This document shows positions 35,019 to 45,274 of a stretch of 64,000 nt of DNA, piece after piece. Each line of letters opens with the position of its first letter. Positions within the stretch are counted from its first letter, which is position 1. Under the pieces are notes generated by a model. The model was not told where the DNA came from. It searched no databases and worked only from the letters and a program-made list of their open reading frames with translations. Origin of the DNA: Lachnospiraceae bacterium. GTDB lineage: Bacteria > Bacillota > Clostridia > Lachnospirales > Lachnospiraceae. Position numbers and translations under genes: made by a program. The DNA lies in contig JAILHF010000052.1 in assembly GCA_024696005.1 (NCBI GenBank), forward strand, positions 62,001 through 126,000, in the 5' to 3' direction.

Positions 35019-36185
35019 TCATTTTACCAAACGGACACGGATCACGCCCTCTGCCTCGGACAGCTTTTTCAGTACGGCTTCCGATACGGGGCTGTCTACA
35101 TCCAGCAGGGTATATGCGTATTCTCCCTTGGACTTGTTGAGCATGTTATCGATGTTGATGCTCTCGCCGCCCAGAACAGCGGTAAATTTCGCGATCAGGT
35201 TTGCCGCGTTGCGATGGCAGATCGCGATGCGCCCTGCGGTCTGGCAGATTCCCATTTCCGCATTCGGATAGTTCACGCTGTTTTTGATGTTTCCGTTCTC
35301 CAGATAATCACGCAGCTCTTTCGCTGCCATCACGGCACAGTTATCCTCCGCCTCTTCGGTGGACGCGCCCAGATGCGGCATGAGGATCACACCCTCCTTC
35401 CCCGCAGTGGTGGGATTTGCAAAATCGGACACATACTTGCGGACCTTTCCGCTTTCGATGCCTTTCAGGACCGCTTCCTCATCCACAAGCAGATCACGCG
35501 CAAAGTTCAGAAGGATCACACCGTCCTTCATCATGGCAATGGCGTCCTTGCCGATATAGCCCTTCGTGGTCTCCAAAAGAGGAACATGGATCGTGATGTA
35601 ATCGCATTCGCGATAGATGTCGTTCACATCGGTCACGTGCTTTACATCACGGCTCAGATTCCAGGCGGCATTGATGGACAGGTAAGGGTCAAAGCCGTAT
35701 ACTTCCATGCCCATGTGCTTGGCTGCATTCGCCACCAGAACGCCGATGGCACCGAGTCCGATGATGCCGAGCTTTTTCCCTGCGATCTCGGTACCCGCAA
35801 ATTTCTTCTTCTCTTTCTCCGCGCTCTTGGCGATATTCTCGTCTCCGGCTGCGGATCTTACCCACTCGATGCCGCCGACGATATCACGGGCTGCCAGAAG
35901 CATTCCCGCAAATACCAGTTCCTTGACGGCATTGGCATTGGCACCGGGCGTATTAAAGACCACCACACCTGCCTCTGCGCACTTATCCAGAGGGATATTA
36001 TTCACACCGGCACCGGCACGGGCCACTGCCAGAAGCTTTTTGGGGATTTCCATTTCATGCATTACGGCGCTGCGGACCAGGATCGCATCCGCCTCGTTTA
36101 CATCTTCCGTCTTTCCATAATTCCCGTCAAACTGATCCAGACCTACTCCCGCAATGGGGTTCAGGCAATGATATTGAAAAGCCAT
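35019..36185 (-). CDS. serA: D-3-phosphoglycerate dehydrogenase
   Basis: First step of serine biosynthesis: 3-phosphoglycerate to 3-phosphohydroxypyruvate with NAD+. 388 aa, the short form with one ACT domain. NAD-binding loop LGIIGLGAIGVLVANAAKHMGM, substrate-side RAGAGVNNI, catalytic His in LMPHLGASTEEAEDNCAVMAA; ACT domain about 315-388 (MLNKSKGEYAYTLLDVDSP) for serine feedback. It starts 15 nt after serC, so serC-serA form an operon. Confidence 0.95.
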   Translation of the reverse strand: MAFQYHCLNPIAGVGLDQFDGNYGKTEDVNEADAILVRSAVMHEMEIPKKLLAVARAGAGVNNIPLDKCAEAGVVVFNTPGANANAVKELVFAGMLLAARDIVGGIEWVRSAAGDENIAKSAEKEKKKFAGTEIAGKKLGIIGLGAIGVLVANAAKHMGMEVYGFDPYLSINAAWNLSRDVKHVTDVNDIYRECDYITIHVPLLETTKGYIGKDAIAMMKDGVILLNFARDLLVDEEAVLKGIESGKVRKYVSDFANPTTAGKEGVILMPHLGASTEEAEDNCAVMAAKELRDYLENGNIKNSVNYPNAEMGICQTAGRIAICHRNAANLIAKFTAVLGGESINIDNMLNKSKGEYAYTLLDVDSPVSEAVLKKLSEAEGVIRVRLVK

Positions 36186-36200
36186 GGCTTCTGATCCTCC

Positions 36201-37283
36201 TTATTTGTTCTCCATTTCAAATTTCTTCATGAATTCCACAAGAGCCTTTACACCGGCGATCGGCATCGCGTTGTAGATGGATGCGCGCATTCCGCCCACG
36301 CTGCGGTGACCCTTGAGGTTCTCCAGTCCTGCCGCCTTCGATTCCTTCACAAACTTGGCATCCAGCTCTTCGTTGCCGGTAATGAAAGGAACGTTCATCA
36401 GGGAACGGTCCTCGCGGACAACGGTGCCCTTGAAGAGGCTGCTCTCGTCGAGGAAGTCATAGAGGATCTTGGCCTTCTCCTCATTGTGCTTCTTCATCGC
36501 CTCAAGCCCGCCCATCTTCTGGATCCACTTGAATACCTTGCCGCAGATGTAGATGCCGTATGCGGGAGGCGTATTGTAAAGGGACTGTGCATCGGCGTGG
36601 ATCTTGTAACGGAGCATGGTCGGAGTGCCCGGAAGCACATCCTCGGTGATCAGGCTCTTCTTCATGATCACGATGACCACACCTGCCGGTCCGATGTTCT
36701 TCTGCACGCCGCCGTACATCACGCCGTATTTCGTGATATCCACGGGCTCGCTCAAAAAGCAGCTGCTGACATCCGCAACCAGCTCCTTCCCCTTAGTATT
36801 GGGAAGCTTCTTGAACTTGGTACCGTAGATCGTGTTGTTCTCGCAGATATAAACGTAATCCGCATCCGGGCTGATCGGCAGATCCGAGCAATCCGGGATA
36901 TAGGAAAAGGTCTTGTCTTCGGAAGAGGCGATCTTGTTGGCCTTGCCGTAGATCTGTGCCTCCTGGTAAGCCTTCTTGGCCCACTGTCCGGTCACGATAT
37001 AATCCGCAACCTTGTTCTTCATCAGGTTCATGGGGATCATGGCAAACTGCTGGCTTGCCCCGCCCTGTAAAAACATCACCTCATAATCATCGGGAATGGA
37101 AAGCAAAGATCGCAGATCCGCCTCCGCGGTCTTGATGATGTCGTCGTAAGTTTTGGATCGATGACTCATCTCCATAACGGACATTCCGCTTCCGCGATAG
37201 TCCATCATCTCATCCGCCGCTTCCTGTAATACCTCTTCGGGAAGCACTGCCGGTCCTGCCGAAAAATTGTAGATTCTGCTCAT
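36201..37283 (-). CDS. serC: phosphoserine aminotransferase
   Basis: PLP enzyme converting 3-phosphohydroxypyruvate and glutamate to phosphoserine. 360 aa. Typical start IYNFSAGPAVLPEEVLQEA, phosphate-binding LQGGASQQFAMIPMNL, PLP lysine in GVMYGGVQKNIGPAGVVIVI, and GHRSVGGMRASIYNAMP at the end. First gene of the ser operon, with a GGGAGGAAAG ribosome site and the promoter at 37336-37364. Confidence 0.96.
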   Translation of the reverse strand: MSRIYNFSAGPAVLPEEVLQEAADEMMDYRGSGMSVMEMSHRSKTYDDIIKTAEADLRSLLSIPDDYEVMFLQGGASQQFAMIPMNLMKNKVADYIVTGQWAKKAYQEAQIYGKANKIASSEDKTFSYIPDCSDLPISPDADYVYICENNTIYGTKFKKLPNTKGKELVADVSSCFLSEPVDITKYGVMYGGVQKNIGPAGVVIVIMKKSLITEDVLPGTPTMLRYKIHADAQSLYNTPPAYGIYICGKVFKWIQKMGGLEAMKKHNEEKAKILYDFLDESSLFKGTVVREDRSLMNVPFITGNEELDAKFVKESKAAGLENLKGHRSVGGMRASIYNAMPIAGVKALVEFMKKFEMENK

Positions 37284-37335
37284 ATTTCTTTCCTCCCAAT
37301 ATAATAACTGTCAGGTCCGAAAAGACCTTCTTAAA

Positions 37336-37364
37336 ATTTTATAACCAAACACGCTTTCCGTCAA
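37336..37364 (-). promoter_or_regulatory. serC promoter
   Basis: Minus-strand TTGACG (37359-37364), 17-bp spacer, TAAAAT (37336-37341). The leader contains a small AGGTC/GACCT hairpin but no T-box or known serine riboswitch. Confidence 0.55.
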
Positions 37365-37477
37365 TTCTTTTTTCACGGACAGCCCCGCCTCTTCCCGGAT
37401 GCCGGAAACAGACAGGCGGCCCTCATCGGACCGCCTGCTCCTCATTTTTTTCGATCCGGGTAACAAAAAACCAAAAC

Positions 37478-38110
37478 TCAGATATCTGCCGCGATATCGA
37501 TGTTCACACCCGTAAGGCCCACATATGCACCGTCCTTCGCCTCGGAAGACTCCTCGTGCGCAAGAAGCCACTTGTTGCAGGCAGTCATCCACTTATCCTC
37601 TTCCGTAACAGCCTTCAATGCCGGAACAGCACCGTTGGTTCCCTTCGGCAGCACGATCGCCACCTTGAAGCCGTCACCTGCCTTTGCGCTGCAGGGTGCA
37701 TAGTGCAGGGAAGTTTCATATACCTCAACGACCTGTCCCTTTTTCGCGAGGAAAGCCTTCACCTTTGAAGTATCCAGCTTGCCGTCCACGATGTCGTCTG
37801 CCTTGGCCAGCAGCAGGATGAAATCGGTCGAGCCGATGTTCAGCTCGCTGTCGCGGTGATACTCCAGGCAGTTCAGCTTCGTGTTGTGGCCGTTGCAATA
37901 ACCGATCTGGATCGGCATGCCGCCGTAAGCATTGTTCTGCAGCACCCCGAAATCGCAGGTATACTCGAGAGCCGCACAGCTCATCACGTATTCAACGCCG
38001 TCGGGAAGAGGCGTCGCTTCATCGAGAGCTTTGACAAGGCAGGCGGTATCATAACCGAGCACCTTGCCGTAAGGCTTGAATTCCGGATCATTTACAGAAT
38101 AAATCTTCAT
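37478..38110 (-). CDS. DUF4867-like cupin-type protein
   Basis: 210-aa soluble protein. Its pattern (MKIYSVNDPEFKPYG start; GYCNGHNTKLNCLEYHRDSELNIGSTDFILLL; ETSLHYAPC) suggests a cupin-like barrel with metal-binding His residues, which I associate with the DUF4867 family found near sugar-acid and carbohydrate genes. That association is from memory. No catalytic role is known to me. It stands alone between the EAL gene and serC; the 193-nt stretch between it and serC (37284-37477) contains a GGCGG/CCGCC hairpin (37412-37437) that may end its transcript, and the serC promoter. Confidence 0.6.
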   Translation of the reverse strand: MKIYSVNDPEFKPYGKVLGYDTACLVKALDEATPLPDGVEYVMSCAALEYTCDFGVLQNNAYGGMPIQIGYCNGHNTKLNCLEYHRDSELNIGSTDFILLLAKADDIVDGKLDTSKVKAFLAKKGQVVEVYETSLHYAPCSAKAGDGFKVAIVLPKGTNGAVPALKAVTEEDKWMTACNKWLLAHEESSEAKDGAYVGLTGVNIDIAADI

Positions 38111-38189
38111 TTCTTTTTCCTCCTGTTTTTATCTTTGCCCGCACTCCGCGGGATAATGCACCGTCCCATTGCCCAAGAGGCTTTGCCGC

Positions 38190-40148
38190 TCAGATCAGCT
38201 GTCCGGAAAGCTTGTACTCTCCGCTTTCGATCCTGTCCCGGATCTCCTCATATTTCTGGGGCTTTCCGTAAAAGTACCCCTGCAGGCGCCCGCATCCGGC
38301 CTTTTTCAGGAATTCCACTGCTTCCTTCGTTTCCACGCCCTCCGTCAGTGTCTTCATGTCCAGAGAAGCCGCCAGCTCCAGGATGCTTTTTATGATGCGT
38401 TCGGAATTGGGGTTGTCCCCGAAATTCTTAAGAAAGACCATGTCGATCTTCAAAAGGTCAAAACGGTAATCCTTGAGCACGTTCATGGAAGAATAACCCG
38501 AGCCGAAATCATCGAGCCACACGGCATAGCCCTTTTCATGGAATGCATCCAGCGCTTCATGCAGCAGGGCATCGTTCTCGGAAAGAGCGCTCTCCGTGAT
38601 CTCCACGTGCAGATAATGGCGCGGGATCCGGTATTTTTCCACCAGCGCTTCCAGCTCTCCGACCGCATCCATCAGTTCAAAATCCAGCCTGGAAAAGTTC
38701 AGCGACACCGGGAAAACCGCTTCCCCTGCATCCATGCTCTCCCGCAGCCTGCGGCAGACCGTCTCGTATATGCAGCGGTCCAGTTTATGGATCTGGCGGC
38801 ACTCCTCCAGAACCGGGATGAACTGTCCGGGTGAAAGGAAGCCCTCCTCGGGATCGATCCAGCGCGCCAGCGCCTCGCAGCCGCACAGCTCGCCGTCCGA
38901 AGCCCACATCACCGGCTGGTAATAAACCTGTATATAGCCTTCCTTTACGGCCTTTTCGATATTGTTGAGCACATACTGACGGATGGAGTAGCCCTCTGCC
39001 AGCTTCTGATCGTATTCCCTGATGTAGCGATCATTGTGGTTCTTCAATAGACTCGCGGCATAACGTGCGTGATCGACCGCCAGCCGGGGCTCCGGCTCTA
39101 CCTTCGAAGAGCGGTATACCCCTGTTTTCAGATCCAGATAGATCTCTCCGGTGTTCTGCGCAAGAAACGCCTCGCGAAGCGCCCTGATCCGCTCTTCATG
39201 ACCTTCCGCATCGCAGAGTGCCGCAAACTTGTCATCCCCCTGCCTCGCATAGGGTTCCTCCGGGAAATGTTCCGCGAGCAGCTCACCGATCTTCTTTAAG
39301 AGCTCATTGCCGCCGGAATACCCGTAACGGTCGTTATAGGTCCGGAAATTCTCGACATTAAAGCTCAAAAACACCTGCTCGCGATCCGCATGCGCCTCCT
39401 GGAATGCTTTCGACTCCTCGCAGAAACGATGCATGTTGGGGATCCCCGTCCGTTCATCCGTAATGGTCTTTTTCGCCAGGATATCCGATTTGACCGCTTC
39501 GCGGTAACGCTGGTAATACACCGTCAGGACCAGGACGGTCATGGAGATCAGAAACGTAATGTAATTGAGCCGGTCCCCCTCTCCCATGCGGATGGGATTG
39601 CCGTCCCTGTCAACGGAATAGTGGTCGATCAGGAAAAGAAAAGCCCCGCCGAAACCGAGCATCAGAAGAATGGACGTGAACGGCCGCCACACCAGGGTAA
39701 CCGTGACAAACAGCATCATCGTGAGAAAGGCCGTGATCATCTTGCCTTTGGAGAAATCCGTAAGCCCCGTCATGATCCCGAAGTAGATCGCGACCAGGAA
39801 AAAGCATCCGGTCCACAACCAGCTGAGCCTGGGGAAACGCCTGATCTTCCCGCGAACGTACACTTCGGAATAGATCAGCATCAGAAGAGCAGCCGTCAGC
39901 AGGATCCAGTACGACTGCGTATAGGTGAAGAAATCCGCAACCGTCTCGCACTTTCCGGGCAGCACCCAGCGCCAGACATAACGAAGCAACATGCCAAGCT
40001 CTATGACCGCCACCACGCCTGCCATGTACCTGGTACTGCGGACGTCCGCTTCGCGCAAATGCTCCGCAACATAGGCGTTGTTCCGGTAAAAACCGATGGC
40101 ATCACCTATTTTGCGAAGTATGCTCTTTTTTCCGCCATGCTCATCCAT
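38190..40148 (-). CDS. membrane GGDEF(degenerate)-EAL c-di-GMP phosphodiesterase
   Basis: 652 aa. N-terminal six-helix membrane sensor (about 40-215), a GGDEF domain (about 230-380) whose site reads RQGDDKFAAL instead of GGDEF and so should be inactive, and an EAL domain (about 395-640) with CEALARW, VEITESAL, WLDDFGSGYSSM and TEGVETKE, all metal and base residues intact. It should degrade c-di-GMP, opposing the diguanylate cyclase at 33513-34985. Its start overlaps the ilvB stop by 8 nt, so it seems to be translated as part of the branched-chain amino acid operon, an unusual link. Confidence 0.9.
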   Translation of the reverse strand: MDEHGGKKSILRKIGDAIGFYRNNAYVAEHLREADVRSTRYMAGVVAVIELGMLLRYVWRWVLPGKCETVADFFTYTQSYWILLTAALLMLIYSEVYVRGKIRRFPRLSWLWTGCFFLVAIYFGIMTGLTDFSKGKMITAFLTMMLFVTVTLVWRPFTSILLMLGFGGAFLFLIDHYSVDRDGNPIRMGEGDRLNYITFLISMTVLVLTVYYQRYREAVKSDILAKKTITDERTGIPNMHRFCEESKAFQEAHADREQVFLSFNVENFRTYNDRYGYSGGNELLKKIGELLAEHFPEEPYARQGDDKFAALCDAEGHEERIRALREAFLAQNTGEIYLDLKTGVYRSSKVEPEPRLAVDHARYAASLLKNHNDRYIREYDQKLAEGYSIRQYVLNNIEKAVKEGYIQVYYQPVMWASDGELCGCEALARWIDPEEGFLSPGQFIPVLEECRQIHKLDRCIYETVCRRLRESMDAGEAVFPVSLNFSRLDFELMDAVGELEALVEKYRIPRHYLHVEITESALSENDALLHEALDAFHEKGYAVWLDDFGSGYSSMNVLKDYRFDLLKIDMVFLKNFGDNPNSERIIKSILELAASLDMKTLTEGVETKEAVEFLKKAGCGRLQGYFYGKPQKYEEIRDRIESGEYKLSGQLI

Positions 40149-41865
40149 TCTTGTTCTTTACGTCATCCGCATCAAACACCGCTTCCAAAGGCTGTCCACC
40201 GGGCACCATGGGATAAACCTTGTCATCCTCCTTGATGATGCAGTCGATGACCACGGGGCCTTTGGCCTTCATCGCCTTCTTCAGCACCTCCGGCAGTTCT
40301 TCTTTCTTTGTCACACGGTATGCTTCGCAGCCGAGTCCCTCGGCCACCTTTACGTAATCAACTCCGTCTTCCAGCACGGTCTGGGAATAACGCTGCCCGT
40401 AAAAGAGCGTCTGCCACTGCCTTACCATGCCCAGCACATGATTGTTGATGATGATCTCGATGATGGGCACCTTATAACGGGAAGCCGTAGCCAGCTCCTG
40501 CATGTTCATGCGGAAGCACCCGTCTCCGGCGATATTGACACAGACCTTGTCCGGCCGGCCGTATTTCGCGCCGATGCAGGCGCCCAGGCCATAGCCCATG
40601 GTCCCGAGGCCGCCGCTGGACAGGAACGTCCTGGGCTCCGTATATTTGTAGAACTGTGCCGCCCAGATCTGGTGCTGCCCCACATCCGTGGTGATCACGG
40701 CCTTTCCCTTCGTCACGTCGTAAAGGGTCTCAATGATATAAGGACAGGTCAGGCGGGAATGAGGATAGGTGAGAGGCATCTTCTCCTTCATCTCACGGAT
40801 CTTTTCCATCCACTCCCTGTGCTCCTGCTTCTTGAGCTTTTTATTCAGGATCGTCAGAACTTCTTTCAGATCCCCGACCACCGCCGCGGTGGTACGGATG
40901 TTCTTGTTGATCTCGGCAGCATCAATGTCGATGTGCAGGATCTTTGCCTTCGGGGCAAAGGTCTTGGGATTGGAGACCACACGGTCCGAAAAACGCGCGC
41001 CGAGCGCGATCAGAAGATCGCATTTGCTCACGCCGATGTTCGTGGTCTTGGTCCCGTGCATGCCGATCATGCCGGTATAGTTTGCCGCTGTTCCGTCATA
41101 GGCTCCCTTGCCCATCAGGCTGTCGCAGACAGGAGCATCCAGCTTCTTCGCAAACTCCGCCACTTCCTTCGTCGCTCCCGAGATGATGGCGCCGCCGCCC
41201 ACATAGATAAAAGGACGCTCCGCGCTTTCCAGCAGTTCTACCGCCGCCTCGATATCCGAATCCGTATAGCGCTTCTCCACCGGGAGCAGATAAGGCTCCT
41301 CTCTCCTGTATTCACAGCTTGCCGCCGTCACATCCTTGGTGATATCCACCAAAACGGGGCCCGGCCGGCCGCTTTTAGCAATGGCAAAGGCCCTGCGGAG
41401 CGTATCCGCAAGCTTCGTCACATCCTTTACGATGATGCTGTGCTTGGTGATCGGCATGGTCACGCCGGCGATGTCCACTTCCTGGAAGGTATCCTTTCCG
41501 AGCCAGGGAAGGGTCACATTGCAGGTGATCGCCACCACGGGGACACTGTCCATGTAAGCCGTGGCGATGCCGGTTACCAGGTTGGTGGCACCGGGGCCCG
41601 AGGTAGCCAGGCATACGCCTACCCTGCCGGTAGCTCTGGCATAGCCGTCCGCCGCGTGGGCAGCGCCCTGCTCGTGGCTGGTCAGCACGTGGTTGATCTC
41701 GTCCGCGTGCTTGTACAGTTCGTCGTAAATATTCAGGATCGTGCCGCCGGGATAGCCGAATACGGTATCTACCCCCTGCTCCTTCAGGCATTCGATCACA
41801 ATGCGGGAACCGGAGAATATCTCTGCTTTTCCTGCCGCATTACCAGTCTTTTTCTTAACGGCCAT
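40141..41865 (-). CDS. ilvB: acetolactate synthase large subunit
   Basis: ThDP enzyme joining two pyruvates (or pyruvate and 2-ketobutyrate) at the start of valine, leucine and isoleucine synthesis. 574 aa. GVDTVFGYPGGTILNIYDEL, catalytic Glu in TSHEQGAAHAADGYARATG, FAD/quinone-site region, and ThDP-Mg site GDGCFRMNMQELATA...IINNHVLGMVRQWQ. No small regulatory subunit (ilvN/ilvH) gene lies nearby. 15 nt after ilvD. Confidence 0.96.
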   Translation of the reverse strand: MAVKKKTGNAAGKAEIFSGSRIVIECLKEQGVDTVFGYPGGTILNIYDELYKHADEINHVLTSHEQGAAHAADGYARATGRVGVCLATSGPGATNLVTGIATAYMDSVPVVAITCNVTLPWLGKDTFQEVDIAGVTMPITKHSIIVKDVTKLADTLRRAFAIAKSGRPGPVLVDITKDVTAASCEYRREEPYLLPVEKRYTDSDIEAAVELLESAERPFIYVGGGAIISGATKEVAEFAKKLDAPVCDSLMGKGAYDGTAANYTGMIGMHGTKTTNIGVSKCDLLIALGARFSDRVVSNPKTFAPKAKILHIDIDAAEINKNIRTTAAVVGDLKEVLTILNKKLKKQEHREWMEKIREMKEKMPLTYPHSRLTCPYIIETLYDVTKGKAVITTDVGQHQIWAAQFYKYTEPRTFLSSGGLGTMGYGLGACIGAKYGRPDKVCVNIAGDGCFRMNMQELATASRYKVPIIEIIINNHVLGMVRQWQTLFYGQRYSQTVLEDGVDYVKVAEGLGCEAYRVTKKEELPEVLKKAMKAKGPVVIDCIIKEDDKVYPMVPGGQPLEAVFDADDVKNKNG

Positions 41866-41880
41866 GATCGTTTTTCCTCC

Positions 41881-43551
41881 TCAGCCTTTTCCCGGCACCT
41901 GAAGGATCGCCCCTCTGTTCCCGCTGGTCACCAGCTCGCGGTAGCGGGCCAGATACCCGGTCAGATGCTGCTCCTTCGGTTGCCATTTCGCGCGGCGCGC
42001 CGCCAGTTCCTCGTCCGAAACCTTCATTTCCAGCTTATTGTTCGGAATGTCGATGGAGATGATATCGCCTTCCTCCACCAGCGCAATGGGTCCTCCCACA
42101 GCGGCCTCGGGCGATACATGTCCGATGGAAGCCCCGCGGCTCGCGCCGGAGAAACGTCCGTCCGTAATCAGGGCCACGGAAGATCCCAGCCCCATGCCTG
42201 CGATGGCACTGGTAGGATTGAGCATCTCGCGCATACCCGGTCCGCCCTTCGGTCCTTCGTAACGGATCACCACCACATCGCCGGCCACGATCTTTCCGCC
42301 CTTGATGGCAGCGATCGCATCCTCTTCACAGTCGAACACCCTTGCCGGGCCTTCGTGTACCATCATCTCCGGCACCACGGCAGAACGCTTTACCACGCCG
42401 GAATCCGGTGCCAGATTGCCCTTCAGCACAGCGATGCCGCCGGTCGGGCTATAGGGATTGTCGATGGGCCGGATCACTTCCGGATCCAGATTCACACAGC
42501 CCTTTATGTTTTCGGCCACGGTCTTGCCCGTCACCGTGATCAGATCCGTATAAAGCAGATCCTTCTTGCACAGCTCGTTCATCACCGCATACACGCCGCC
42601 GGCTTCGTTCAGATCCTCCATGTAGGTGGGACCGGCCGGTGCCAGATGGCAGAGGTTCGGCGTCTTTGCGGACAGCTCATTTGCGATGTCAAGGTTCAGA
42701 TCTACACCTGCTTCGTTTGCGATCGCCGGCAGGTGCAGCATGGAATTTGTGGAGCATCCCAGGGCCATGTCGATCGTCAGGGCATTCAAAAACGCCTTTT
42801 CGGTCATGATGTCGCGGGGACGGATATTCTTTTCCACCAGCTCCATGATCTTCATGCCCGCATGCTTTGCCAGACGGATGCGCTCGGAATAAACAGCAGG
42901 GATCGTTCCGTTGCCGCGAAGTCCCATGCCGAGCGCTTCGGTAAGGCAGTTCATGGAATTGGCGGTATACATGCCCGAGCAGGAACCGCAGGAAGGACAT
43001 ACCTTTTCCTCGAATTCTTCCAGATCCGCTTCCGTGATCTTTCCGGCAGCCAGCTCGCCCACCGCTTCAAACATGGAGGAAAGACTGCGCTTGCGTCCTT
43101 TCACATGTCCCGCCAGCATGGGGCCGCCGCTCACAAAGATCGTCGGGATATTCACCCGTGCCGCTGCCATGAGCAGTCCCGGCACGTTCTTGTCACAGTT
43201 GGGGATCATGACCAGCCCGTCAAAGCCGTGAGCCATCGCCATGCACTCCGTGGAATCCGCGATCAGGTCTCTCGTCACCAGAGAATACTTCATGCCCACA
43301 TGCCCCATCGCGATGCCGTCACAGACCGCAATGGCAGGAAATACCACAGGCATCCCGCCTGCCATGGCTACGCCGAGCTTGACCGCCTCCGTGATCTTGT
43401 CCAGGTTCATGTGACCGGGCACGATCTCGTTATAGGAAGAAACGATGCCGATCATCGGGCGTTCCCGTTCCTCTTTCGTATACCCCAGTGCATTGAACAG
43501 GCTCCGGTGAGGCGCCTGCGCCGTTCCGACCTTTACGCTGTCACTTCTCAT
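41881..43551 (-). CDS. ilvD: dihydroxy-acid dehydratase
   Basis: Fe-S enzyme producing 2-keto acids for valine and isoleucine. 556 aa. Cluster cysteines in NCDKNVPG and [19 protein letters not shown], and the conserved [15 protein letters not shown] and [20 protein letters not shown] segments. Upstream lies the small basic ORF and leuB; no attenuator is evident in the 64 nt between the ORF and ilvD. Confidence 0.97.
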   Translation of the reverse strand: MRSDSVKVGTAQAPHRSLFNALGYTKEERERPMIGIVSSYNEIVPGHMNLDKITEAVKLGVAMAGGMPVVFPAIAVCDGIAMGHVGMKYSLVTRDLIADSTECMAMAHGFDGLVMIPNCDKNVPGLLMAAARVNIPTIFVSGGPMLAGHVKGRKRSLSSMFEAVGELAAGKITEADLEEFEEKVCPSCGSCSGMYTANSMNCLTEALGMGLRGNGTIPAVYSERIRLAKHAGMKIMELVEKNIRPRDIMTEKAFLNALTIDMALGCSTNSMLHLPAIANEAGVDLNLDIANELSAKTPNLCHLAPAGPTYMEDLNEAGGVYAVMNELCKKDLLYTDLITVTGKTVAENIKGCVNLDPEVIRPIDNPYSPTGGIAVLKGNLAPDSGVVKRSAVVPEMMVHEGPARVFDCEEDAIAAIKGGKIVAGDVVVIRYEGPKGGPGMREMLNPTSAIAGMGLGSSVALITDGRFSGASRGASIGHVSPEAAVGGPIALVEEGDIISIDIPNNKLEMKVSDEELAARRAKWQPKEQHLTGYLARYRELVTSGNRGAILQVPGKG

Positions 43552-43615
43552 TTTCCCGTACTCCTTTCCGAGTTCTCGAAACTGTTTGTTTTACCGCCCC
43601 CGGGCGGATCATCCG

Positions 43616-43789
43616 CTATTTTTTCCGTGCTTTTCCTGAAGCCCTTGCTGCCTTTTTCTTCAGCTTTTTCATTTCATGGACAAACGCAAGACTGAGCATT
43701 CCGAGCTTGAGCAGCAGCCATTTCTCGCTTTTCGCAAAATCAAGCAGAAACGACGGCGTTATCCCGCGAAAGCCCCTCTCCCCGTTCAT
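43616..43789 (-). CDS. small basic protein ORF coupled to leuB
   Basis: 57 codons starting at an ATG that overlaps the leuB stop (ATGA, 43786-43789), the usual sign of translational coupling. The peptide starts [20 protein letters not shown], has a central amphipathic helix ([18 protein letters not shown]) and a lysine/arginine-rich end ([17 protein letters not shown]). No family recognised. It could be a real small membrane-surface or nucleic-acid-binding protein, or a leader read-through; it fills most of the leuB-ilvD gap. Confidence 0.5.
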   Translation of the reverse strand: MNGERGFRGITPSFLLDFAKSEKWLLLKLGMLSLAFVHEMKKLKKKAARASGKARKK

Positions 43790-44874
43790 GCGCCGATCCG
43801 CTCTGCGATCTTATCGCCCATCTCACGGCAGCCAACCTTTGTGCAGCCCTCGCTGAAGATGTCCCCGGTACGGAAGCCGTCCTTCAGCACCTTGTCCACT
43901 GCGGCATCGATGGCATCCGCTTCCTTGTCCAGGTCAAAGGAATAGCGCAGCATCATGGAAGCCGACAGGATCGTTGCGATCGGGTTCGCAAGGTCTTTCC
44001 CCGCGATATCCGGCGCCGAACCGTGGCTGGGCTCGTACAGGCCGAATTTCGTATCATTCAGGGACGCACTCGCGAGCATCCCGATGGAACCGGTCACCAT
44101 GCTCGCCTCATCCGAAAGGATATCACCGAACATGTTCTCGGTCAGCACCACGTCAAACTGGGACGGATCCTTTACCAGCTGCATGGCGCAGTTGTCTACC
44201 AGCATGTGCTCCAGGGTCACCTCCGGATAGTCTTTGGCCACCTCGTTGACCACGGCTCTCCACAGGCGGGAGGAATCCAGCACATTTGCCTTATCCACGC
44301 TGGTCACCTTCTTCCGGCGCTTCATCGCGATGTCAAAGCCTCTGATCGCGATCCTGCGGATCTCTTCCTCCGTGTAGGTCAGCGTATCGATGGCCTTCCT
44401 GACGCCGTTTTCTTCGACCGTGCGGCGCTCGCCGAAATACAGTCCGCCGGTCAGCTCACGCATGATCAGCAGATCAAAGCCCTTCTCGGAGATCTCCTCC
44501 TTCAGCGGGCAGGCCGCGCGCAGCTCGGGATAGAGCACGGCGGGGCGCAGGTTGGCGAAAAGGTTCAGTGCCTTTCTTATCTTGAGCAGCCCTGCCTCCG
44601 GGCGCTTTTCGGGCGGAAGCTTATACCAGGGCGAGGTGTTTGTGTCACCTCCGATCGAACCCATCAGAACGGCATCGGAAGCTTTCGCCGTGGCGATCGC
44701 CTCGTCCGTCAGGGGGTCCCCGCAGGCATCGATGCTCGCGCCGCCCATCAGGATATCCGTGTATTTCATTTCATGGCCGAAGCTCTCTCCGACCCTGTCA
44801 AGGACCTTCTTGGCCTGTGTCACGATCTCGGGACCGATCCCGTCTCCGGGGATGCAGCATATGTTCAATACCAT
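43786..44874 (-). CDS. leuB: 3-isopropylmalate dehydrogenase
   Basis: NAD-dependent oxidative decarboxylation in leucine synthesis. 362 aa. [11 protein letters not shown] at the start, substrate loop [22 protein letters not shown], and the Mg/NAD segment [17 protein letters not shown]...[20 protein letters not shown]. It lies 18 nt after yajC. leuA, leuC and leuD are not in the window. Confidence 0.96.
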   Translation of the reverse strand: MVLNICCIPGDGIGPEIVTQAKKVLDRVGESFGHEMKYTDILMGGASIDACGDPLTDEAIATAKASDAVLMGSIGGDTNTSPWYKLPPEKRPEAGLLKIRKALNLFANLRPAVLYPELRAACPLKEEISEKGFDLLIMRELTGGLYFGERRTVEENGVRKAIDTLTYTEEEIRRIAIRGFDIAMKRRKKVTSVDKANVLDSSRLWRAVVNEVAKDYPEVTLEHMLVDNCAMQLVKDPSQFDVVLTENMFGDILSDEASMVTGSIGMLASASLNDTKFGLYEPSHGSAPDIAGKDLANPIATILSASMMLRYSFDLDKEADAIDAAVDKVLKDGFRTGDIFSEGCTKVGCREMGDKIAERIGA

Positions 44875-44892
44875 TTTCGAAACTCCTTTGCT

Positions 44893-45222
44893 TTATTTCT
44901 CAGCCTTTTCCACCTGGGCGATGGCACTCTTGCGCATCGGGATGCGGCAGTTCTTGTTGCTCCCGAATTCCACGATCACGTCCTCTTCCGTGATGTCGAT
45001 CAGCACGCCGTAAAAGCCGCTGGTCGTGACCACAACATCTCCCACTTCCATGGCCTGCAGCATTTCCTGGATCTTCTTCTGCTCTTTCTTCTGCGGACGC
45101 AGAAGGAAAAAGTAAAAGATCGCCACCATCGCTACTATGGAAATGATATACGAAACTCCGACAGCACCTCCGGTAGCTGCTCCCGCGTTTTCCGTAAGAA
45201 GCAATCCGTATCCAGTCAACAT
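44893..45222 (-). CDS. yajC: preprotein translocase subunit YajC
   Basis: Sec accessory membrane protein, 109 aa. One membrane helix (about 22-42, SYIISIVAMVAIFYFFLLRPQKKEQKK, which holds the family signature FLLRPQ) and a small cytoplasmic domain with SM-like strands (EVGDVVVTTSGFYGVLIDITEEDVIVEFG). In many Clostridia it follows tgt, as here, 122 nt away. A ribosome site AGGAGGAGAG is present. Confidence 0.92.
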   Translation of the reverse strand: MLTGYGLLLTENAGAATGGAVGVSYIISIVAMVAIFYFFLLRPQKKEQKKIQEMLQAMEVGDVVVTTSGFYGVLIDITEEDVIVEFGSNKNCRIPMRKSAIAQVEKAEK

Positions 45223-45274
45223 AATTCTCTCCTCCTAAATCTTTCTTTATAGTTTATGATATGAAACCTTCCCT

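Noticed and set aside
43552-43615. T-box or leucine attenuator before ilvD
   Set aside because: No specifier loop, GGTGG T-box sequence or terminator/antiterminator pair is present.
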